This document shows positions 7,431-11,309 of a stretch of 11,309 nt of DNA, in pieces. The DNA comes from M3007 sp046160345 (lineage in GTDB: Bacteria; Bacteroidota; Bacteroidia; Chitinophagales; Saprospiraceae): assembly GCA_046160345.1 (NCBI GenBank), contig JBJXGO010000150.1, forward strand, positions 1 through 11,309, read 5' to 3'. The notes below the pieces were generated by a model. That model was not told the origin of the DNA, ran no database searches, and saw only the letters and a program-made list of their open reading frames with translations. Position numbers and translations under genes: made by a program. The stretch's first letter is position 1; each line of letters starts with the position of its first letter.

Positions 7431-8155
7431 TGTTTTCCTCTTAGTATTCCGTTTTCGTCAATGATGTATTTTTGTTTGATTTCTTCGCGTCCAATTACTT
7501 TCTCTTCTTCCAATTTATCAAACCAATTTTTACTAACAATTGCTCCCTGAAGTGTTGAATCCGAAAAGTCTGTGTTAGTAAAAGTTGCCTCCCTAAGATC
7601 AGCTCCAGTTAGGGTTGCATCGAGGATATATGCTGAATCAAAGTCAGCGCCTAATAGGCTTGCCCCTTGAGGTTTGGTTTCGAGGAAGTACGCTCGCGCA
7701 AGTTTTGCGTCCTGAAGTTTAGCATCAGAGAGTTCTGCGCCTTGAAGTTTTGCTTTTTCAAGGTTTGCATTTTGAAGCTTTGCGCCACGAAGGTTTGCGC
7801 CTTCAAGAAAGCATGAACTTAAATCAATTTCTGTGACCTCTAATTTATTTAGTCTCCTAACTGCCCCAACGATTCTATATGTCGCCTCTGGTTGTTCCCA
7901 CCCCTGATAATCGTCTATTTCCTCATGCAGCCGTTCGATTTTATCTCTTTTTTCTCTCAATTTCTCATAAATCGAAAGCAAAACAGCAAATACGAGCAAG
8001 TCAAAAACCATCCCATTGGCCTCAGTCAAGAGGCCGTCCATGTCAAATTTGCCACGTTGGATGCCGATTAAGCACAAAAGTCCGCCACATAACAAGACGG
8101 TCAACAGGAAAAAACGGGCAGCGTGGGCTGTGAAAAAGTTAAGGGCTTTTTTCAT
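7427..8155 (-). CDS. Membrane-anchored pentapeptide-repeat protein of unknown function
   Basis: The 242-residue product has two predicted membrane helices, about 13-32 (RFFLLTVLLCGGLLCLIG) and 49-64 (MVFDLLVFAVLLSIYE). A charged linker follows at 65-82 (EKLREKRDKIERLHEEID). Then comes DYQGWEQPEATYRIVGAVRR, a segment familiar from this type of membrane pentapeptide protein. Pentapeptide repeats of the A(D/N/K)Lxx type fill about 110-205, broken once near 158-163 where a Pro takes a core position. Such repeats fold as a right-handed four-sided beta helix and usually mediate binding. No enzyme domain is visible, and the function of this architecture is not known to me. The stop codon overlaps the sbcC start (ATGA), which points to joint translation. 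A link to the SbcCD complex is inference. The start lies 68 bases downstream of a REP palindrome in the leader. Confidence 0.85.
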   Translation of the reverse strand: MKKALNFFTAHAARFFLLTVLLCGGLLCLIGIQRGKFDMDGLLTEANGMVFDLLVFAVLLSIYEKLREKRDKIERLHEEIDDYQGWEQPEATYRIVGAVRRLNKLEVTEIDLSSCFLEGANLRGAKLQNANLEKAKLQGAELSDAKLQDAKLARAYFLETKPQGASLLGADFDSAYILDATLTGADLREATFTNTDFSDSTLQGAIVSKNWFDKLEEEKVIGREEIKQKYIIDENGILRGKQ

Positions 8156-8222
8156 AGGGTTGCGTTTTAAAAAAAACCTGGGAATTTTGGTATTGAGTCA
8201 AAAGTTGGTGAATGGCAAGATC

Positions 8223-8266
8223 AAACTTCCCGAAAGTTTTAAACTTTCGGGAAGTTTGGATCCCTA
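8223..8266 (-). repeat. REP-like palindrome, copy 1 (leader of the pentapeptide gene)
   Basis: AAACTTCCCGAAAGTTT (8223-8239) and its exact reverse complement (8241-8257) form 17-bp arms around a single T at 8240. On the minus strand a TAGGGAT box (8266-8260) precedes the stem. The central 33 bases (8224-8256), read on the minus strand, are identical to copy 2 read on the plus strand. The element lies between the RAYT stop codon and the pentapeptide gene, where the transcript would form a strong hairpin. The rest of the 8156-8333 gap shows no gene or clear promoter. Confidence 0.88.
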
Positions 8267-8333
8267 CGAAAGCAAAAAATGATATTGCCCAAAAAACATT
8301 CTATTAGTGGCTCAACTACAAGTTAGAAGCCCA

Positions 8334-8954
8334 TTAATACCACTCACTAACCATTTTTAAAAATCGGTCATCCGGCTTTATCTCATGTGCTGCAAGGAAG
8401 CCATCCCGTCCACCAAAAAACACTAGTACTTCATCCCGAGATAAGCGGCTAGGTTTGTTAGACAACAGGCTCATGAACGATGAGTGCGGCCATTCGGCTG
8501 GGTGGGATACGAAGTCACTTTCAATTGGGTTAAAATGAACGTAGCGAATGAGATTGGCTAAATATACATTGTTTTCTACGGGTTTTCTCTTGAAATTGGG
8601 AATGAATAAACTACCCATCCTTGATTGTTGTTTGTTAAATGCTTGAGCATAAGCACTAAAAAGGTTGCCGAAATGGCGGCTGATTTTTTTAGGAATGGAA
8701 CTTCCCGAAAGTTTAAAACTTTCGGGAAGTTGGTTCTCCGTTTTAATGCGCACTAACAGGTGAATATGATTTGGCATCAAGCAGTAAGCCAAGGTATTTG
8801 CTACTGGTGGGATGTGTTCAGCGTACTTTTTCAAGAAATACCGATAGTTACCTTCATTCTGGAAGAGGTTTTCAAAGCCGTTGGCGTGGTTGAAGATATG
8901 ATAGTAACCGCCTGGGAGGAGCGGAATTTCGTTGTTTTTCATTGGTGTGCTCAT
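8334..8954 (-). CDS. REP-associated tyrosine transposase (RAYT), IS200-like Y1 family
   Basis: RAYTs are single-strand DNA nucleases/transferases related to IS200/IS605 TnpA and are thought to mobilise REP palindromes. The 206-residue product has the family pattern: GGYYHIFNHANG at 15-26, CLMPNHIHLLVRI at 58-70 with the metal-binding His pair H63/H65, and FSAYAQAFNKQ at 99-109, where Y102 is the likely nucleophile. G-x-LF then FKRKPV, and YLANLIRYVHFNPI, follow. All key residues appear intact. Residues 75-86 (QLPESFKLSGSS) are encoded by an embedded REP palindrome. They fall between the HUH strand and the catalytic helix, in what should be a loop. The start at 8954 is seven bases from a second REP hairpin; an in-frame ATG at 8942 (M5) is an alternative. 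No Shine-Dalgarno is visible. Confidence 0.88.
   Translation of the reverse strand: MSTPMKNNEIPLLPGGYYHIFNHANGFENLFQNEGNYRYFLKKYAEHIPPVANTLAYCLMPNHIHLLVRIKTENQLPESFKLSGSSIPKKISRHFGNLFSAYAQAFNKQQSRMGSLFIPNFKRKPVENNVYLANLIRYVHFNPIESDFVSHPAEWPHSSFMSLLSNKPSRLSRDEVLVFFGGRDGFLAAHEIKPDDRFLKMVSEWY
8690..8731 (+). repeat. REP-like palindrome, copy 2 (inside the RAYT coding sequence)
   Basis: AACTTCCCGAAAGTTT (8699-8714) and its exact reverse complement (8716-8731) form 16-bp arms around a single A. A TAGGAAT box (8690-8696) precedes it on the plus strand, two bases before the stem. This copy points opposite to copies 1 and 3. The 33-base core is 11 codons long and leaves the RAYT frame open. Confidence 0.9.
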
Positions 8955-8961
8955 TTGGTTA

Positions 8962-9003
8962 AACTTCCCGAAAGTTACAAACTTTCGGGAAGTTCTATAC
9001 CAA
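8962..9003 (-). repeat. REP-like palindrome, copy 3 (between sbcD and RAYT start)
   Basis: AACTTCCCGAAAGTT (8962-8976) and its exact reverse complement (8980-8994) form 15-bp arms around ACA. On the minus strand a TTGGTAT box (9003-8997) comes two bases before the stem. It differs from the other two copies only at two central bases. The hairpin ends seven bases before the RAYT ATG, so in the mRNA it would lie over the ribosome landing zone. The sbcD stop codon is 24 bases from the outer edge of the box. Confidence 0.88.
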
Positions 9004-9026
9004 GAGTCGCAAAAAATAACGAAAAA

Positions 9027-10157
9027 TCAAAGTTCTTCCACTCCAAAATACCGCCTGGCCCTTTCCACCAACTTTTCCGCTGTTATCTTATCCTCCGGGT
9101 ATTTGCTGTACAAATAATCCGCAAAAACCCTGTCAAGACTGTCAAACTGATTTGCTTCTATCCCGCGAACAAAAGCCCGGTCGCTGAAAGTTTTGCGCTT
9201 CGGTATGAGTTGGAATGCTTCTGGAAAAATTTGCCGAAGGCGGAGGTTGCCAAGTTCCAAAGTTTGTTCCGGGCGTATGTCGTTGAATGTCAAAGAAATA
9301 ATAGCATCTTTGGTTGGGTTCTTTTCTTTGAATCCTTCTAGTTCAAGTTCCAGTTCGGCCACCGAATGCTCCTGGCAAGTGTTGCGCTCCCAGCGTAGCC
9401 AGGAACGGGTAGGGATGGCTTCGAAACTTAGCGTACAAGAGTTATCTGCTTGAATATCAATTATTTGAAAGCCTTTTTCTGAACCTATTTCGGTATCGCT
9501 AAACCGCTCTGTACTGCCGGAATACCATGCATTGGGATGCAACCCCACCGATTGATGGTCATGCCAATGGCCAAGAGCCAGGTATTGAAAGCCTGCTAAT
9601 TTGGCTTCAAATTCTGGCGGGAATATCTGCTCGCCATATTCCTCCATCAGATATCGTTTGCCCAGGGAGGTATGCAGCATCAAAATATTGAACTTGCCCG
9701 GCAAGGGCTCCAATCGTTCCAATTCATTGAACAACAAACGGTTGTCGTTGATATGGGGCACACCGTGAATGGCTACATTTCCAAACTCAAAGGTTTCCCA
9801 ATGTTCTCCAAAAATAGGAAAAACATGTTCCAGGGTTCGCAAAGCGCGAAGAATCGGGGCATTGTAAATCGTCTTCGGGGTCTCGTGATTGCCGGCAATG
9901 ATCACGGTTGGTATCCCTGCCTGACCGATTCGGCGGAGTTGTTCCAGCCCAAAGGTCAAAGCTCGATTACTGGGACTGGGTCGGTGGAAAAAGTCGCCAC
10001 TATGGATAACCAAATTAGGCTGGATGGTTAAAATGCGGTCTGCTACCCGTTCGAAAGCATCATAAACGTCCTGTTCGCGGGCATTGACCCCTTCGTCGTT
10101 CACCCGATCAAAGGCTTGATAGCCGAGGTGCGTATCAGAAAAATGGATGAGTTTCAT
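9027..10157 (-). CDS. sbcD: SbcD/Mre11-type metallophosphoesterase, nuclease subunit
   Basis: SbcD is the Mn-dependent nuclease of the SbcCD complex, acting on DNA ends and hairpins. The 376-residue product shows every Mre11 phosphoesterase motif: SDTHLG with D8 and H10, SGDFFH with D55 and H58, AGNHE with N90-H91, LMLHTS with H162, and GHWHDH with H197 and H199. The segment WYSGSTERFSD follows, as in bacterial and archaeal Mre11. About 150 C-terminal residues form the cap and SbcC-contact region. The length is slightly under E. coli SbcD (400). The ATG shares an ATGA overlap with the DinB-like gene upstream, so expression is probably coupled to it. Downstream lies the REP/RAYT unit, which separates it from sbcC. 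Confidence 0.93.
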   Translation of the reverse strand: MKLIHFSDTHLGYQAFDRVNDEGVNAREQDVYDAFERVADRILTIQPNLVIHSGDFFHRPSPSNRALTFGLEQLRRIGQAGIPTVIIAGNHETPKTIYNAPILRALRTLEHVFPIFGEHWETFEFGNVAIHGVPHINDNRLLFNELERLEPLPGKFNILMLHTSLGKRYLMEEYGEQIFPPEFEAKLAGFQYLALGHWHDHQSVGLHPNAWYSGSTERFSDTEIGSEKGFQIIDIQADNSCTLSFEAIPTRSWLRWERNTCQEHSVAELELELEGFKEKNPTKDAIISLTFNDIRPEQTLELGNLRLRQIFPEAFQLIPKRKTFSDRAFVRGIEANQFDSLDRVFADYLYSKYPEDKITAEKLVERARRYFGVEEL

Positions 10158-10651
10158 TTTAGGCGGACGAATTTTATATAATCGGTGCCGGGTGGGTCGG
10201 TCAGGCCAAGGCCGTGCGCCATGGTGATAATTTGTCCTCGGTGATAGCTGCTATGATTAAGGCAATGGTGAATCATTTGCGAGCGGGGGCGACTGTCTTC
10301 CGTGCCATTGAAGAGTTTGAAGGTACAAATTTCTTTAAAATCATCGTCTGACAAGCCTTGAACAAATGCTGCGAATTCGTTTGAGTTTTTCAAAATCCCT
10401 TCAAAAATATCCTCCACAGTTCCTTCAAATCTTTGAAACAGAAAGGTGCTTGCAGGGATCGATTGTAGCCTCTCTAACCATATCTCCTCTGCCCCCCAAA
10501 TATGAAGCAGGGTGTTTCGAATGGTTGGAAAACTGGATGGGACTTCCCGCTCCATCAACTCAAGGGGCTTAGTTTTAAGCCAGTTGACAAATTGTGTGTT
10601 GGCCCAGAGGTTATAGTTGGCGTAGTCGTTGAGCAATGATTCCAGTGTCAT
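10154..10651 (-). CDS. DinB/YfiT-like four-helix metalloprotein
   Basis: The 165-residue product has the DinB-superfamily layout. It opens with LLNDYANYNLWANTQFVNWL and has the first metal ligand H50 in LLHIWGAEEIW. A helix pair follows, then HHCLNHSSYHRGQI with H133 and H137, completing the usual three-histidine site. The family is damage-inducible in Bacillus and includes thiol transferases that use bacillithiol or mycothiol. The substrate here cannot be told from sequence. It is not related to the E. coli dinB DNA polymerase IV. Its stop codon overlaps the sbcD start (ATGA), and the gap to the upstream methyltransferase gene is 42 bp, so the three genes may form one transcript. Confidence 0.87.
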   Translation of the reverse strand: MTLESLLNDYANYNLWANTQFVNWLKTKPLELMEREVPSSFPTIRNTLLHIWGAEEIWLERLQSIPASTFLFQRFEGTVEDIFEGILKNSNEFAAFVQGLSDDDFKEICTFKLFNGTEDSRPRSQMIHHCLNHSSYHRGQIITMAHGLGLTDPPGTDYIKFVRLK

Positions 10652-10667
10652 AGCTTGATTTGTTGAT

Positions 10668-10689
10668 GGGGAGATTTGGGGATTTGGGG
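10668..10689 (+). repeat. G-run tandem repeat between the methyltransferase and DinB-like genes
   Basis: Three GGGG runs (10668-10671, 10678-10681, 10686-10689) are separated by AGATTT and ATTT; ATTTGGGG is repeated directly. The block fills much of the 42-bp gap before the DinB-like gene. Only three runs are present, so a four-run intramolecular quadruplex is not complete. The minus-strand transcript would be C-rich here. Its function is unknown. Confidence 0.45.
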
Positions 10690-10693
10690 AAAT

Positions 10694-11309
10694 TCATTCC
10701 CGCGTTAAAAGTGCCATATAAAACCCATCAAAGCCTTGATCTTGTGGCACAATGCGCCGTTCTTCCAATAATTTGAAGCCTTTTCCTGCCCCGCTTTTCA
10801 GAAACTTTTCCACCTGTTCTTGATTTTCAGAAGGTAAAATACTACAAGTTGCATAAACCATCCGACCACCTGGCTTTGTAATAGCGCTATAGTTTTGTAA
10901 AATTTCTTGCTGCGTACCTCGAAGCTGTTCGATTCGTTCGGGCAGAAGTTTCCATTTTGCATCCGGGTTTCGGCGCAGGATGCCGAGCCCGCTACAAGGT
11001 ACATCCAATAACAGCCGGTCGGCCGAACCGTACAAACGCTTGATGATCTTGCGGTTTTCGATGGCCCTTGTTTCAATATTGCTTGCGCCTGCTCTACGAG
11101 CGCGGTTGCGGAGTTCGTCTAGTTTCCAAGCCTGCGTGTCCAGCGCGATGAGGCTTCCCTTGTTTTCCATCAGGGCTGCGAGATGGAGGGTTTTGCCGCC
11201 GCCGCCAGCACAGGCGTCCACGACGCGCATACCAGCTTGGGGAGCGAGCAAAGGGGCCACGAGTTGGCTGCTGTAATCCTGCATTTCGAACCACCCTTTA
11301 CGGAAAGCT
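10694..11309 (-). CDS. RsmB/NOP-type SAM-dependent RNA (cytosine-5) methyltransferase, C-terminal part
   Basis: This is the C-terminal 204 residues; the frame is open to the right edge, so the gene is cut by the window. The first visible residues, KGWFEMQDYSSQLVAPLL, match the conserved G-x-F-x-x-QD-x-x-S block just before the SAM domain, so the Met in it is internal, not a start. SAM motif I is DACAGGGGKTLHLA, and ALDTQAWKLDELRNRARRAG forms the next strand and helix. Both catalytic-type cysteines are present: DVPCSGLGILRRNPD and YATCSILPSE. The C-terminus ends normally at FDGFYMALLTRE. Such enzymes methylate C5 of cytosine in rRNA (RsmB acts on C967 of 16S rRNA in E. coli). Whether this one is RsmB itself or a paralogue such as RsmF cannot be decided without the N-terminal domain. 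Confidence 0.9.
   Translation of the reverse strand, partial: AFRKGWFEMQDYSSQLVAPLLAPQAGMRVVDACAGGGGKTLHLAALMENKGSLIALDTQAWKLDELRNRARRAGASNIETRAIENRKIIKRLYGSADRLLLDVPCSGLGILRRNPDAKWKLLPERIEQLRGTQQEILQNYSAITKPGGRMVYATCSILPSENQEQVEKFLKSGAGKGFKLLEERRIVPQDQGFDGFYMALLTRE

Larger units (their letters stand above)
8223..9003 (-). mobile_element. REP/RAYT unit between sbcD and sbcC
   Basis: A RAYT-type transposase gene is bounded on both sides by the same REP-like palindrome and holds a third copy inside its coding region. The outer copies share one orientation relative to their flanking box, with the box 5' on the same strand as the gene; the inner copy is inverted. This resembles the REP and inverse-REP arrangement around known RAYT genes. 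No terminal inverted repeats or target-site duplications typical of an insertion sequence were found. The unit appears to be resident and cellular rather than a complete IS. The limits given are simply the outermost boxes and stems. Confidence 0.65.

Noticed and set aside
7600..7830. 15-base periodic repeat on the minus strand
   Set aside because: The period simply reflects the pentapeptide repeats of the encoded protein.
8016..8282. Plus-strand frame ending in the LPESFKLSG peptide
   Set aside because: It is antisense to the pentapeptide gene; the peptide comes only from reading through REP copy 1.
8223..8994. CRISPR array
   Set aside because: The three repeats are in mixed orientation with spacings of several hundred bases and a gene between them, and no cas gene is present.
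8760..9341. 193-residue plus-strand frame containing LPESYKLSG
   Set aside because: It is antisense to the RAYT and sbcD genes, both of which have complete family motifs on the minus strand.

Overview
This window is chromosomal DNA from a member of the Bacteroidota. The evidence is a 914-residue secreted protein with SprB-type repeats and a gliding-motility-type (type IX secretion, type B sorting) C-terminus, a TAnnTTTG promoter almost touching a start codon, and few Shine-Dalgarno sequences. A Saprospiraceae-like or related gliding environmental lineage would fit, but that finer placement is impression only.

Left part (1-3231): the first 41 codons of ribosomal protein S12 (rpsL) run off the left edge on the minus strand. 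Upstream of it, on the same strand, is the large T9SS-exported protein. Middle part (3232-5004): three housekeeping genes lie on the plus strand: a phosphatidylserine synthase-type CDP-alcohol phosphatidyltransferase (pssA), the small FGAM synthase subunit purS, and the 16S rRNA C1402 2'-O-methyltransferase rsmI. A long imperfect stem-loop sits between pssA and purS.

Right part (5019-11309): everything is on the minus strand. In transcription order it holds a truncated RsmB/NOP-type RNA cytosine methyltransferase, a DinB/YfiT-like metalloprotein, the nuclease sbcD, a REP-associated tyrosine transposase (RAYT), a membrane-anchored pentapeptide-repeat protein, and the ATPase sbcC. DinB-like/sbcD and pentapeptide/sbcC each share an ATGA stop-start overlap. 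SbcC and SbcD form one nuclease complex, yet here they are separated by about 1.6 kb.

The most notable feature is inside that 1.6 kb. Three near-identical 33-nt palindromes (15-17 bp arms, 1-3 nt centre), each with a TWGGNAT-like box on one side, lie upstream of, inside, and downstream of the RAYT gene. The internal copy is translated in frame as part of the transposase. This is a REP/RAYT unit nested between the two genes of a nuclease complex known to cleave hairpins and palindromes. No CRISPR array, tRNA or prophage was seen, and no stretch of more than 300 bases lacks a gene.
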